DNA from: Roseiflexus sp. | Lineage (GTDB): Bacteria; Chloroflexota; Chloroflexia; Chloroflexales; Roseiflexaceae | Reading direction: 5' to 3' | DNA: 43,010 nucleotides | NCBI GenBank assembly: GCA_025062325.1 | Contig: JANXAL010000142.1 | Coordinates: forward strand, 1-43,010 | Shown here: positions 24,934-34,657 of the stretch, one piece after another | Layout: each line of letters opens with the position of its first letter | Position numbering within the stretch: position 1 is the first letter of the stretch | The notes under the pieces: model-generated | Told to the model about the DNA's origin: nothing | What the model saw: only the letters and a program-made list of their open reading frames with translations | Database searches by the model: none | Program-made: the position numbers and the translations under genes

Positions 24934-26124
24934 CTAGCGCGTAAACACGCGCCCTTTCCATTCGACTCCTTTGCCGCTACGAATCTGATGCAGCGCCTGC
25001 GCTGCCAGCGCAAAGTAGACCGCAGTGCCCAGCCCGTAGAGGATGCCCCAGAGGGGAGCGATGCGGAAGCGATAGTGAACGACCACTCCCCAGCAGAGTG
25101 CGCCGATGATCACCAACACGGCGCCTGCCAGCGTCAGCGCCTGCGCCAGCGCAGGATCACCGCCGAGCAGCGGCAGCGCCTGTCCAGCGATCAGCATATT
25201 CCAGGGCATTACCGCCATCAATCCCAGGCGCAGCCCCATCAATCCCGAACGAACGCCGCCGCTGCGATACCCGGCGACAGCATTCTTCTTCAAGCCCTCG
25301 ATGAGCGTCTCCCAGCCATTGTACATGCGAACTTCAAGCAGGTCAGGCGCAATGGCGGCGTCAAGCATGAATCCCGACTGCTTTACAATCCGCGCTAAGT
25401 CCATATCCTCCAGCACACTCCCGCGCACTGCGCGATGTCCGTCAACGGCAGTGTAGACGTCGCGCCGCACCATGATGCACTGACCGATTGCGAATGCCAG
25501 CGGCGATGATGGGTCGTTGACCCGGTCAAATGGATAGATCGCGGATATCAATCCGATAAACGGCGGCAGCACCAGTCGTTCCGCGAATGAGGTCAAATGA
25601 ATATGCGGCACCAGCGTGATCATGTCGCGCCCGGCGGTTGCACGTTCAACGAGCGCTGCCAGCAGCTCTGACTGCGGCTCGACATCAGCGTCGAGGAAGA
25701 GGAGCCACTCGCCGCGCGCCCGATTCGCGCCTTGCCAGCATGCCCAGCACTTGCCTGCCCAATCATGCGGCAACCCCTTCGAGGAAAGAATCGTAAGCGC
25801 TGGCAGACGTGTTGCAAACCTACGCACAACATCAACCGTCTCATCGGCGGAGTCGTCATCCACTACGATCACCTCAAAGGTCCGATACGATTGCCGTGCC
25901 AGTCCTTCGAGACAAGCGCCGATGCGGGCTGCTTCATTCCGTGCTGGAATAATAACTGTCACCAGAGGACCAGTATCGGGAAGATCGGGGTGTGGGTCGA
26001 GACGCGGCATGCGAACGGCGGCGATAACATCCTGAACATACCAGAGCGCCAGCAGTGCGCTGAAGAGCGCCAGTGGCAGCCAGGGCCAAACGTCGAGCTG
26101 GCGAATATCAAACACTGGCGCCAC
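24934..26124 (-). CDS. Membrane glycosyltransferase family 2, carotenoid/hopanoid type
   Basis: The protein has 396 residues with a GTG start and GAAAGG upstream. A membrane helix lies at about 15-35. The GT-A domain follows: VTVIIPARNEAARIGACLEG, VIVVDDDSADETVDVV, then LLFLDADVEP (the DxD metal site) and GSVLEDMDLARIVKQ (catalytic ED). Two or three helices close the C-terminus (about 300-380). This layout resembles CrtQ/HpnB-like enzymes; in Chloroflexi a related enzyme glycosylates carotenoids, so a role in pigment glucosides is plausible but not shown. A weak CCGCCT/AGGCGG hairpin sits between its end and the converging secreted-protein gene. Confidence 0.88.
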   Translation of the reverse strand: MAPVFDIRQLDVWPWLPLALFSALLALWYVQDVIAAVRMPRLDPHPDLPDTGPLVTVIIPARNEAARIGACLEGLARQSYRTFEVIVVDDDSADETVDVVRRFATRLPALTILSSKGLPHDWAGKCWACWQGANRARGEWLLFLDADVEPQSELLAALVERATAGRDMITLVPHIHLTSFAERLVLPPFIGLISAIYPFDRVNDPSSPLAFAIGQCIMVRRDVYTAVDGHRAVRGSVLEDMDLARIVKQSGFMLDAAIAPDLLEVRMYNGWETLIEGLKKNAVAGYRSGGVRSGLMGLRLGLMAVMPWNMLIAGQALPLLGGDPALAQALTLAGAVLVIIGALCWGVVVHYRFRIAPLWGILYGLGTAVYFALAAQALHQIRSGKGVEWKGRVFTR

Positions 26125-26276
26125 CCTTTCCAGGTATGCCGCAAGGAACGACCAGCGACGCCTTGCCTAGCATACGATATCGTGTGCTTCGCGGTTCTAT
26201 CTGCATTATACTACTGGAGAGCGCCACGGGATGGATGGGGAGCAGAGGACAAGAACCGAGAACTGAGGTTAGGGAT

Positions 26277-26560
26277 CCTCACAAGGGTAGATTTTCGGCA
26301 AGCCCTTCCATCGCATCGTCCGGTTTGAGCATTAGAACGCCCCAACTCCCCCTTCTCCCTCCAACCCCCCGCATGAGGGGGCGCAGGGGGGGTGGGAGAA
26401 AGAGGTCGGGGGGATAAGGGGAAAAAGGGCGTTAGGACGCGACAAATCCGCTTCGCACGCCAAAAAGCCTACACTTGAGAGTAGGGGAAGGAGGAGTAAA
26501 AAGAGCGTCAAGATGCGGCAAACCCGCTGCGCACACTAAAAACCTACATTTGAGAAGATT
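26277..26560. repeat. Compound intergenic repeat B, cluster III
   Basis: One clean element: left module with GGTAGATTTTCGGCAAGCCC and TTAGAACGCC, a central CCCTTCTCCC / GGGAGAAAG hairpin, and right module GCGTTAGGACGCGACAAATC, CGCTTCGCACGCCAAAAAGC, CTACACTTGAGAG. A second right module follows at about 26507-26560. The remaining 26561-26754 shows no gene; CAACGTGTAACGTTAC near 26582 resembles the short repeats at 18974. Confidence 0.85.
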
Positions 26561-26754
26561 AGGGATCGGGGATGAGCGCGTGCAACGTGTAACGTTACAA
26601 TCGCCACCTTCAACTTTCCTGCCCTCCACCTGTCATAACTCGCGCCTCTCGTCTTGCACCCCCCGCTCCGCACCTCTCGCTCCTTGCCTGAAACACACAC
26701 AGCGGCCATACACCAGACAACCGGCGCATGACCGCTGTTGCTTCCATTGGCACA

Positions 26755-27753
26755 CTAGACTGCAATACGTGCAGCGACTTCGGCGAGACGGGCTGCATAC
26801 CCCATCTCATTATCGTACCACGCAGCGACCGACAGGAAGGTATCACCCATCACCTGAGTCAGCGGCAGATCGACGATTGACGAATGCAGATCACCGACGA
26901 TGCGCGACGATGCCCACTCGTCCTCGAGCACATCCATAATCCCCTTGAGCGGCGGCTCGGAGGCGGCTTTGCGGAATGCATCATTCACAGCCTGCACAGT
27001 GACCGGTTTCTCGGTCACCAGGTTCAATTCAGCGATGCTACCGGTGCGCACCGGAACGCGATACGCCTTGCCGGTGATCTTCAGGTCCTTCCAGATGAAC
27101 TGCAGCGCGCGCGCTGCACCCGATGACGAGGGAATGATGTTCTCCGCCGCAGCCCACGAGTCACGGCGGTCCTTCATTGGTTGGTCGGTGAGCGATTGGG
27201 AGTTGGTGTAAGCGTGGACTGTCGAGAACAGACCGTGGCGAATGCCGAAGTTCTCCAGCACCACCTTAACGACCGGCGCCAGCGCATTGGTTGTGCAGCT
27301 TGCCATGCTGACGATCTTATGCCTTTCCGGGTCGAAGGTGTCGAGATTGATGCCCGCCAGCAGCACGGCATCGCAGTCCTGCAAGGTCTTGCTTGGCGCG
27401 CTGATGAGCACACGCTTCGCACCACGATCGAGGTGCTGCTGTGCTATATTGCGCACTGTCGCGCGACCGGTGCAGTCGACGACCAGATCGACCCCCAGCG
27501 CTGCCCAGTCAGGCAGTTCGTTCAGCGAGTTAAAGTACGGAATCTCGCGCCCGCCGATGATGAACTTGTTGTCGCCAGCGACAACTTCCTCGTGCCAGCG
27601 ACCGTAGTTGGAGTCCACTTCAAACAGGGCAGCGAATGTCGGGACGTCGCGGATGTCAGAGATGGAGACAGGAGTCCAGAGATTCTCTTTGAGAGCGACC
27701 CTCAACAGTGAGCGACCGATGCGACCGAATCCATGGATTGCGATTCGAGCCAT
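26755..27753 (-). CDS. gap: Glyceraldehyde-3-phosphate dehydrogenase, type I
   Basis: The protein has 332 residues from the ATG whose complement is at 27751-27753, with AAGGGGAG upstream; a longer frame to 27816 lacks support. The NAD-binding start is ARIAIHGFGRIGRSLLRVAL. The catalytic Cys153 is in SMASCTTNALAP and His180 in STVHAYTNSQ. An Asp follows the second strand (ISDIRD), which favours NAD over NADP. NIIPSSSGAARAL and the C-terminal AAWYDNEMGYAARL are typical. The enzyme oxidises glyceraldehyde 3-phosphate to 1,3-bisphosphoglycerate in glycolysis and the reverse in gluconeogenesis. It is transcribed divergently from glyA and has no pgk neighbour. Confidence 0.97.
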   Translation of the reverse strand: MARIAIHGFGRIGRSLLRVALKENLWTPVSISDIRDVPTFAALFEVDSNYGRWHEEVVAGDNKFIIGGREIPYFNSLNELPDWAALGVDLVVDCTGRATVRNIAQQHLDRGAKRVLISAPSKTLQDCDAVLLAGINLDTFDPERHKIVSMASCTTNALAPVVKVVLENFGIRHGLFSTVHAYTNSQSLTDQPMKDRRDSWAAAENIIPSSSGAARALQFIWKDLKITGKAYRVPVRTGSIAELNLVTEKPVTVQAVNDAFRKAASEPPLKGIMDVLEDEWASSRIVGDLHSSIVDLPLTQVMGDTFLSVAAWYDNEMGYAARLAEVAARIAV

Positions 27754-28248
27754 ACTACTCCCCTTTCTGTCTCTCATTCGTGGATCTGCAGTCGTGCCTG
27801 GCGAACGTTCATCCAATAGTATACATCATGTTTACGCAAGTGATTGTGAGTGAATATGGACATAGGCGAGATGACTGCCCCCGCGCGCATGCATCGCGGG
27901 CGGGAATGCGCGTGTGATAGAGAATGAATGCGGCAAAACGGGGCATCGCCATTATCGCAACCGAATTCCTTCTGAAGCACGAATATCGCACACCACTTCC
28001 TCTAGCGCCAACTACGTGCGCGCTCGCAGAAGCGCATCTGCGTCCCGACGAACAAAGCTCGCGTTCTCGCTGCGCCTCCTCCGCAGGACTCACCGGTGAT
28101 AAGCACAGCCTGGTTGCGCATATCGCACATTGTTTCTTGTTTTCCCACGCCGCTGTCGATACAGTATAATGTGACAGTTGCGCTTAGCAGACGTTGCGTT
28201 CATCACATTATATGACCGCATGCACGTACCCTGGAAGGAGATCAATCC
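27754..28248. promoter_or_regulatory. Divergent gap-glyA regulatory region
   Basis: No gene is supported in this 495-bp gap. A -10-like TATAAT lies at 28165-28170 for glyA, directly preceded by the palindrome CTGTCGATACAG (28153-28164), which may be an operator; no good -35 is present at standard distance. On the minus strand TATACT occurs at about 27823-27818 as a possible -10 for gap. I looked for a glycine riboswitch before glyA and saw none. Confidence 0.45.
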
Positions 28249-29559
28249 ATGTCTACGCTTCAGACCCTCTGGCGCACCGATCCCGCCGTTGCACGCATTA
28301 TTGACGGCGAGATGCGCCGTCAGCGCGACGGACTGGAACTGATTGCCAGCGAGAATTACGCTAGTCGCGCCGTAATGGAAGCGCAGGGATCGGCGCTGAC
28401 AAACAAATATGCCGAAGGATATCCGGGCGCGCGCTACTACGGCGGTTGCGAATGGGTCGATCAGGTGGAAGAGTTGGCGCGGGCGCGGGTTAAGGAGTTG
28501 TTTGGCGCAGAGTACGCCAATGTCCAACCGCACTCCGGATCGCAGGCAAATATGGCTGTGTATTTTACCTTCCTGCGCCCCGGCGACAAAGTGCTCGGCA
28601 TGCACCTGGCGCACGGCGGGCATTTGACCCACGGCGCCGCCGTCAACTTTTCGGGCCAACTGTACAACTTCGTAGCCTACGGCATCGACCCGAAAACCGA
28701 GCGTATTAACTATGATCAGGTCGCCGATATTGCGCGCCGCGAGCGCCCCAAGATGATCACAGTCGGCGCCAGCGCCTATTCGCGCGCCATCGATTATGCG
28801 ATCTTCCGCCAAATTGCCGACGAGGTCGGCGCGTTTTTGTTTGCCGACATAGCCCATCCCGCCGGGTTGATCGCCAAAGGATTGTTGCCTAGCCCCATCC
28901 CCTACGCCCACGTCGTCACCTCAACCACCCATAAAACGCTGCGCGGACCACGCGGCGGCATTATCCTGATGGGTAAGGACTTTGAAAATCCGTTTGGGCT
29001 GAAAGCGGCGAAGAGCGGTCGCACCCTGATGATGTCGGAACTGCTCGACAAGATGGTGATTCCCGGCGTGCAGGGCGGCCCGCTGATGCACGTTATCGCC
29101 GCAAAAGCGGTCGGGTTCGGTGAGAATCTGCAACCGGAGTTTGAAACCTACGCCCGCCAGGTCATTCGCAACGCGCAGACGCTGGCAAACGCCTTGATAG
29201 CGCGCGGCTACCACGTTCTTTCCGGCGGCACCGACAACCATCTAATGCTGATTGACCTGCGCAACAAGGGGGTCAGCGGCAAGGCAGCGCAGGAGGCGCT
29301 CGACCGTGCGGCTATCACGACTAATAGAAATGCCGTTCCCAACGATGACAAACCGCCGTCGATCACTAGCGGCATTCGGTTGGGAACGCCAGCGCTAACA
29401 ACGCGCGGTATGAAGGAACCGGAGATGGAACAGATTGCTGCGCTGATTGATGAGGTCATTACGCACATTAATGATGATCACGTCATCAATCGCGTGCGTG
29501 AAGAAGTATTTGCACTCTGCGCGCGCTTTCCTGTACCCGGTCTCGAACCCTCTGCATGA
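28249..29559 (+). CDS. glyA: Serine hydroxymethyltransferase
   Basis: The protein has 436 residues; GGAAGGAG precedes the ATG. Family landmarks are [11 protein letters not shown] (31-40), [16 protein letters not shown] (51-66), [22 protein letters not shown] (199-209) and the PLP-binding Lys229 in [14 protein letters not shown]. The enzyme interconverts serine and glycine with tetrahydrofolate, the main source of one-carbon units. Its last bases overlap an open frame leading to proC, which starts about 140 bp downstream, so both may be one transcript. No odd substitutions were seen. Confidence 0.98.
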   Translation: MSTLQTLWRTDPAVARIIDGEMRRQRDGLELIASENYASRAVMEAQGSALTNKYAEGYPGARYYGGCEWVDQVEELARARVKELFGAEYANVQPHSGSQANMAVYFTFLRPGDKVLGMHLAHGGHLTHGAAVNFSGQLYNFVAYGIDPKTERINYDQVADIARRERPKMITVGASAYSRAIDYAIFRQIADEVGAFLFADIAHPAGLIAKGLLPSPIPYAHVVTSTTHKTLRGPRGGIILMGKDFENPFGLKAAKSGRTLMMSELLDKMVIPGVQGGPLMHVIAAKAVGFGENLQPEFETYARQVIRNAQTLANALIARGYHVLSGGTDNHLMLIDLRNKGVSGKAAQEALDRAAITTNRNAVPNDDKPPSITSGIRLGTPALTTRGMKEPEMEQIAALIDEVITHINDDHVINRVREEVFALCARFPVPGLEPSA

Positions 29560-29702
29560 AGCGCTGCGGTATTCTCCGCGGGTTGGGGCAGAGATGCAGA
29601 GACACAAAACGTCAGTTAGTTCATTTTTGTGCACTAATAATGCACCTGGACGCGAAATGCTCTGAAACAGACAGACGATATCTGGAACCAACGGGAGCAC
29701 CT

Positions 29703-30521
29703 ATGCTGCAAGACATACGGATTGCAATTATCGGCGCCGGGACCATGGGCGAAGCCATGATCAGCGGATTACTTAGGCAGAAACTCATTCCTGCCGATCA
29801 GATCGTCGCCACTGAACCGCGCGCCGAACGACGCGAGGAGATCGAACGGCGCTATGGTGTGCGCGTCACCAACGATAATGTGGAAGCGGTGCGTTGGGCG
29901 CAGGTGGCAATCTTTGCCGTCAAGCCGCAGACGGTGCCAAAACTGATGCCTGAACTGCGGGGTGCGGTGCATGACGGCGAGCTGATTATTTCCATCGCTG
30001 CTGGCGTTCCAATTCGCACGTATGTGCAGGGACTGTCGCATAGCGCAGTAGTGCGCGCAATGCCCAACACCCCAGCGCAGATCGGCGAAGGCATGACCGT
30101 CTGGACAGCGTCGGCATCCGTCAATGAGCAACAGCGCGGCTGGACGCGCGCGATCCTCGGATCGTTTGGGCGCCAGATGTTCGTTGACGACGAGTCGTAT
30201 CTTGATATGGCGACAGCGATCAACGGCACCGGTCCAGCATATGTGTTTATGGTGCTCGAAGCTATGATTGATGCAGGCGTCCATCTCGGATTGCCGCGCT
30301 ACATGGCGGAAGAACTCGTGCTGCAAACCATGCTCGGCTCGGTGCACTACGCCATGCAGAGCCGCAAGCATCCCGCCGAACTGCGGAATGGCGTCACCTC
30401 GCCAGGCGGCACAACTGCCGCTGCGCTCTACGAACTCGAGCGTGGCGGCTTGCGCACCGTCCTTTCCGATGCCATCTGGGCGGCGTACCGGCGTTCCGCT
30501 GAACTTGGCAAAACCATGTAA
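29703..30521 (+). CDS. proC: Pyrroline-5-carboxylate reductase
   Basis: The protein has 272 residues from the ATG at 29703 with GGGAG upstream; the open frame extends back to 29556 but the first 49 codons are not family-like. The NADP-binding start is IRIAIIGAGTMGEAMISGLL. Typical are VKPQT, SIAAGVPI, VRAMPNTPAQIGEGM and the C-terminal signature SPGGTTAAALYELERGG. It reduces pyrroline 5-carboxylate to proline, the last step of proline synthesis. It lies downstream of glyA on the same strand and converges with the SH3b gene, from which it is separated by 10 bp. Confidence 0.96.
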   Translation: MLQDIRIAIIGAGTMGEAMISGLLRQKLIPADQIVATEPRAERREEIERRYGVRVTNDNVEAVRWAQVAIFAVKPQTVPKLMPELRGAVHDGELIISIAAGVPIRTYVQGLSHSAVVRAMPNTPAQIGEGMTVWTASASVNEQQRGWTRAILGSFGRQMFVDDESYLDMATAINGTGPAYVFMVLEAMIDAGVHLGLPRYMAEELVLQTMLGSVHYAMQSRKHPAELRNGVTSPGGTTAAALYELERGGLRTVLSDAIWAAYRRSAELGKTM

Positions 30522-30531
30522 GCGCAAACGG

Positions 30532-32064
30532 TCACTGACCTACCGGCACGCGGCGCGCCACATCGGGATCGACGGTCAGCAGCGTGCGGTTGACCCAGCC
30601 GGTCACGCCACGGATATTGGTGATGCGGTACCAGTTGCCGTCGGGCGTCTTCGACAGCAACTGCACGGTTTCGCGCGCATTGACCTGGTCGAGCACCTGC
30701 GCCCGAAGGTTGGGCGCTGCGCGCACGTTTCCGCCATTGAACACAATGGCGGTCAAACCAGTCACCGGCGGCGCTGTTGCTCTCGGTGTCGGCGGGGGCG
30801 GCAGCGCCGCCACAGTTGCTGGCAATGGCGTCGGCACGGTCTCGCTCGAGACTGGCAGCTTACGCAGGTCGTTGGGTGCGATGGTCAGCAGGGTGCGACT
30901 GACCCACCCGGTGATCTGACGCTCGTTGATGATCTTGAGCCATGTGCTGTCGGCGTTGCGCGCCAGCAGGATCACGCTTTCACCTGCATTGATCTGATCA
31001 ATGACCAAGCCGCGCAGGCTCGGACTGGTGCGTACATTCCCGCCGTTGAACACTGTGGCCTGCGGCAGATTGTCAGGCATGGCGACCGGCAATTGCGCTG
31101 CCTGCTCTTGATCGACGATTAGCAGCGTGCGGCTGACCCAACCGTCAAGTCCTGCCGACGTGGAGATGCGGTACCATTCACCATCGATGCTGCGTTCAAA
31201 GAGCGTGACAACCTCGCCGGGCGTCAGGCGTCCTACCACTTCTGCATCACGATTGGGCGCCCGCCGGATATTGCCTACAATGGTCGCTGTACCGGTCAAT
31301 TCCTGTGTCGCCACAAGTGTGGGGGACGGTGCTGGCGTTGCAGGCGCAGGAGTTGCGGTGGGCGCCATTGCAGGCGCAGGAGTCGGTTCGACAGCCACAG
31401 CATAGAAATCGTTGAAAAACGGCTGCAGCACGTCGAGCGGCGCCGGATCGGATCGTGCAATCTCGCTGCTCGCTTCGCGCGCAATCGCAATCACCGTGTA
31501 CGTTTCGCTCTGACGCGGCGTTGGTGCACCGGAACGGCGGTCAAGCACTACCTGCGCTTCTCCGCTTAGCGGGTCCGGTTGCGCAATTGCTGTGTTCGGG
31601 TCAAACCAGGGAAACTCCTGATCGCCTTCGCGTATAAGCGCTGTTACCGTGGCGCCCGGCGGCAGGTTCTCGGTTTTGACAACCACCACAATTTTTCCTT
31701 TGCCAACAACCTCGGCACGTTCGATAGCAAGGCGCGGCGGTGGAGGCAGCGGCGTTGGCGTTGCGCCAGAGCCGCCAAATGGCGCGAACGTTAACGTCAG
31801 GACGGCAATCACGCCAATCAGAACAATCGGCGCAAGAATGACCAGCGCCTTGACCGCTGGCGGCGCAGCGCGGAATCGCTCTCCCGGGGTGCGCGGTTCG
31901 TCCTCTGGGAGCGATGTGTAATCGATCGTTGCGCCAATCCCGCCAATGTCAGGCAACGGCAGTTCATCCTGCTGGGCGGCGCGCCGCCGCCGAATGACAA
32001 TGAATGCTATGGCGGCGATCAGAAACGCTCCAACCACCAGTGCAATGATGATCTCCTGCGACAT
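30532..32064 (-). CDS. Membrane-anchored protein with three SH3b domains
   Basis: The protein has 510 residues. It begins with a membrane helix (IIIALVVGAFLIAAIAFIVI), followed by a basic stop-transfer RRRR. A second hydrophobic helix lies at about 72-94 (VILAPIVLIGVIAVLTLTF). A beta-rich region and a Pro/Ala/Thr-rich linker follow. Three bacterial SH3 domains close the protein (about 255-320, 330-395 and 435-510); each has the pattern NGGNVR.SP.LR..V...... and ends W.NRTLL / W.SRTLL. Such domains usually bind peptidoglycan or wall peptides, so it may sense or organise the cell surface. No enzyme domain is visible. Confidence 0.87.
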   Translation of the reverse strand: MSQEIIIALVVGAFLIAAIAFIVIRRRRAAQQDELPLPDIGGIGATIDYTSLPEDEPRTPGERFRAAPPAVKALVILAPIVLIGVIAVLTLTFAPFGGSGATPTPLPPPPRLAIERAEVVGKGKIVVVVKTENLPPGATVTALIREGDQEFPWFDPNTAIAQPDPLSGEAQVVLDRRSGAPTPRQSETYTVIAIAREASSEIARSDPAPLDVLQPFFNDFYAVAVEPTPAPAMAPTATPAPATPAPSPTLVATQELTGTATIVGNIRRAPNRDAEVVGRLTPGEVVTLFERSIDGEWYRISTSAGLDGWVSRTLLIVDQEQAAQLPVAMPDNLPQATVFNGGNVRTSPSLRGLVIDQINAGESVILLARNADSTWLKIINERQITGWVSRTLLTIAPNDLRKLPVSSETVPTPLPATVAALPPPPTPRATAPPVTGLTAIVFNGGNVRAAPNLRAQVLDQVNARETVQLLSKTPDGNWYRITNIRGVTGWVNRTLLTVDPDVARRVPVGQ

Positions 32065-32339
32065 CGAACGGTCCGGTCCTTTCGATACTTAATAAGCAGC
32101 GAAAGACACGCTCCTGGTACTGTGGGTATCATATGACAATCGTGCACAAGATGCAAGCGATGCATGTGATGCCGATGTTGAGAAACTGATCTATCTGTCT
32201 ACGAAGGTGTAAAATGGAGCAGGTGTTTTGTCTTTGCGGGACAACGGGCTGCTAGCGCGGTGTCTGCGCCATCCCTATATCACGCAGTTTCAGGAGCATG
32301 AACTGCCAGTGGCAGCGCGAGGTTTTCCACTACTGCCAC

Positions 32340-34385
32340 TCAGGGGATTGTAATCCTCGTCAACAACAGGGCATGATCGCCAGCATCCTCTGCGCGTTCG
32401 CCATCGGTGCGCAGTGGGAGCCTGACAAAGGTGTGCGGGTCATATATGCCCATCGCCAGGCGATATGTTCCCGCCGGAAGATCGGGCGGGAGCGGAACGC
32501 GGTGCAGGGTCGAAAAGAATCGTCCTGGACGCCACATCCGTGAGGGCCAGCGACCTGTATCGAGCGGCACGTCAATCTGCGCCACCCGCTCAGCCCTCTC
32601 ATTCAACACGTGAATAAAGAGAAAATAGTCAGCGCCGACCGGCGCATGCGCATGCCATTCCAAAGTGATGGTCAGCGCGTTGCTGGATCGGACTGCGGAT
32701 GCATCCAGGTCGTAGCCGAGCAGGTGGATAGCGTCGCCGAAATCGGCGCTCAGTGGGTACGCAACAGGCGGCGGGACGTGATAGACATACGCATAGTTGA
32801 TGCCGTGAATACGCACGACATGCAGCGGCGTCAGACGGTGGAATGGCTGGTGAAGTTCAGGACGTGTGTTGCGCTGCAACTGATCAATATAGGTGACCGC
32901 ATAATCAACCCGGCGCGGGTCTCGAATTGCCTGAAGCGGCGCGACTCCAGCCGGTGCAAATGGGCGTAAGACCGACTGATAGAACACTGCTATCGGACGA
33001 TCCCTGCCGTCGGGCTGCGACGCGATGAACGCCGCCGCAAGCTCGAGACCTTCGCCCCAACCAATAGGCAGGATCTGTTCTGCCATCGGTCCCCCGCCAA
33101 ACAGGGGACTGTAGTACGCCAGATAGTACGGGTAATACCCGTACAGGTTGGCGGCCAGCCCAGCGACGATAAGCGCATAGCCTGCGACGACGAGCCGCTG
33201 GGTTGGAACAACGACACCACGCCTGAGCCTGCGCCAGAGGAAATCGGCAGTGCGACATATCCCGGCTGCTGCCAGGATCGTCAACGCGGGAAAAACCGGC
33301 AGCGCATAGCGGTCGAACTTCTTTGCCATCACCGTGATCGCTGCGACAAAGAGAACAATAAAGACTGCCAGCAGCAGCAACCAGCGATTTGATCCGCTCC
33401 AGGCGCGTCTGCCGTCCGCTGCGGTAAAGCCGATCCAGAGCAGAACGCCGATCAGGGTCCAGGGCGCCAGGCGAAAAGCGATGACCACCAGATAGAAGAG
33501 CGGTCCCGGATCATCAACGGCGCGTCCCAGAAAAAAATTGCCCCAGGGGTGCGGCGCGCCGCCGTCGAGGAAGATCTCCTCCAATACCCGTTGTATCGTG
33601 TCCACCGGTCTGACCCACATTGCCGGCCAGAGCGCAACCCACATGACTGCTGCAACCCCGCCCCAGACAAACAACGGCAGGACGCAACGGAGCAGCGCAT
33701 TCACGAACGAGCGGATGTCACGTATCGTGTCCCGCTGTCGAATCAGCGCAATCAGCCCTGCCATTGGCGCAAGCAGAAGTGCAGGCGACTTTGTGAGCAG
33801 TCCCAGCCCAAACGCCGCGCCGCTGCCAATCCACCACGGCGAAGCGCTCAGGCTGCCTCCGGCATGCTTGAGTGCGATCAACATGAGCAACAGGCTCACG
33901 GTCATCAGTGAGGTAAGCGTTGCGTCCATGTGAAACAATTGTGAATGCGCCACGAGAAATGGCTCACCTATCCAGAGAAGTGCAGCAATCAGAGCGATAT
34001 GGACGCCAAACAGCCGCTTAAGGAGCGGGTATGAGATCGCAACAGCAAGCGCTGTCAGCACTGCTGCTGGAAGACGCATGAGGGTATAGAAGATGTCCCA
34101 GCCCTCATTGATGACTTCAGCCGCGCTCAGGGTTTCGTACATCCAGTGCCCTGCAATGCCGAGCCAGAGGGTTGTGATAGCCGGATGCCCGAAGTAGAAG
34201 GTATCGGCAAAATTGCCGGTAGAAAGAGCGGTGGCGAACCGTTTTGAAAGCGCAATCCAGTGGTATGCCTCATCAACGGTCAGAAAGGCGCCATTGGGCC
34301 AGCGTGCGATCATTGCTAGCAGAAAGATGACCATCGGCGCGACCGGCGCTGCATGGCGACTCAGAACGTGCTTGAAAGCTGCCAC
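32340..34385 (-). CDS. Integral membrane glycosyltransferase, GT39/ArnT-like
   Basis: The protein has 681 residues from a GTG at 34385 with GAAAGGA five bases upstream; the frame remains open to 34532 but runs into a repeat. There are about ten or more membrane helices. The first periplasmic loop carries the acidic pair in FLTVDEAYHWIALSKRF, as in protein mannosyltransferase and ArnT-type enzymes that use polyprenyl-phosphate sugars. Later parts include ALWPAMWVRPVDT and the FDRYALPVFPALTILAA segment. The C-terminal 150 residues form a soluble beta-rich domain. It probably transfers sugar to a protein, lipid or surface glycan outside the membrane; the acceptor is unknown. Confidence 0.85.
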   Translation of the reverse strand: MAAFKHVLSRHAAPVAPMVIFLLAMIARWPNGAFLTVDEAYHWIALSKRFATALSTGNFADTFYFGHPAITTLWLGIAGHWMYETLSAAEVINEGWDIFYTLMRLPAAVLTALAVAISYPLLKRLFGVHIALIAALLWIGEPFLVAHSQLFHMDATLTSLMTVSLLLMLIALKHAGGSLSASPWWIGSGAAFGLGLLTKSPALLLAPMAGLIALIRQRDTIRDIRSFVNALLRCVLPLFVWGGVAAVMWVALWPAMWVRPVDTIQRVLEEIFLDGGAPHPWGNFFLGRAVDDPGPLFYLVVIAFRLAPWTLIGVLLWIGFTAADGRRAWSGSNRWLLLLAVFIVLFVAAITVMAKKFDRYALPVFPALTILAAAGICRTADFLWRRLRRGVVVPTQRLVVAGYALIVAGLAANLYGYYPYYLAYYSPLFGGGPMAEQILPIGWGEGLELAAAFIASQPDGRDRPIAVFYQSVLRPFAPAGVAPLQAIRDPRRVDYAVTYIDQLQRNTRPELHQPFHRLTPLHVVRIHGINYAYVYHVPPPVAYPLSADFGDAIHLLGYDLDASAVRSSNALTITLEWHAHAPVGADYFLFIHVLNERAERVAQIDVPLDTGRWPSRMWRPGRFFSTLHRVPLPPDLPAGTYRLAMGIYDPHTFVRLPLRTDGERAEDAGDHALLLTRITIP

Positions 34386-34435
34386 ATTGCTCCTTTCACG
34401 ACCGGCTTTGCTGGCTGCAGCGCTTAGAAGGCGTC

Positions 34436-34530
34436 TCAAAAAGACGGACGCAAAGGCGCAAAGAGACCAAAGCGCGTCCCGTTGGTCACGAGACGTTGCG
34501 CCTCGCGTCTTCGCGTCCGTCTCTTTGAGC
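34436..34530. repeat. Inverted repeat with GACGCAAAGGCGCAAAG motifs
   Basis: AAAGACGGACGCAAAGGCGC at 34438-34457 and the matching TTGCGCC...CGCGTCCGTCTCTTT at 34495-34527 form an imperfect palindrome of about 90 bp. Elements with this motif recur in the genomes of many bacteria. It sits immediately upstream of the GT39-like gene. No gene lies in 34531-34657. Confidence 0.7.
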
Positions 34531-34657
34531 AATGCGGGAGATCAGGTCCGCAAACACTCGAAGGCATTCACACTTCGATAGCGTCACTACAGACCAGCGC
34601 ACCCAACTTCCGTTCACGGCGGATGTGCTGATGTGTGATGAGGATAGTGGATAACGG

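Noticed and set aside
26755-27816. Longer gap start at 27816
   Set aside because: The extra 21 residues precede the canonical MARIAIHGFGRIGR start, which has its own AAGGGGAG ribosome binding site.
28090-28248. Possible glycine riboswitch before glyA
   Set aside because: The conserved paired aptamer elements were not found in the leader.
28090-28911. Minus-strand frame of 273 codons opposite glyA
   Set aside because: It is a shadow of a certain housekeeping gene.
30268-31122. Plus-strand frame of 284 codons across proC and the SH3b gene
   Set aside because: It crosses the convergent 3' ends of two real genes and has no family features.
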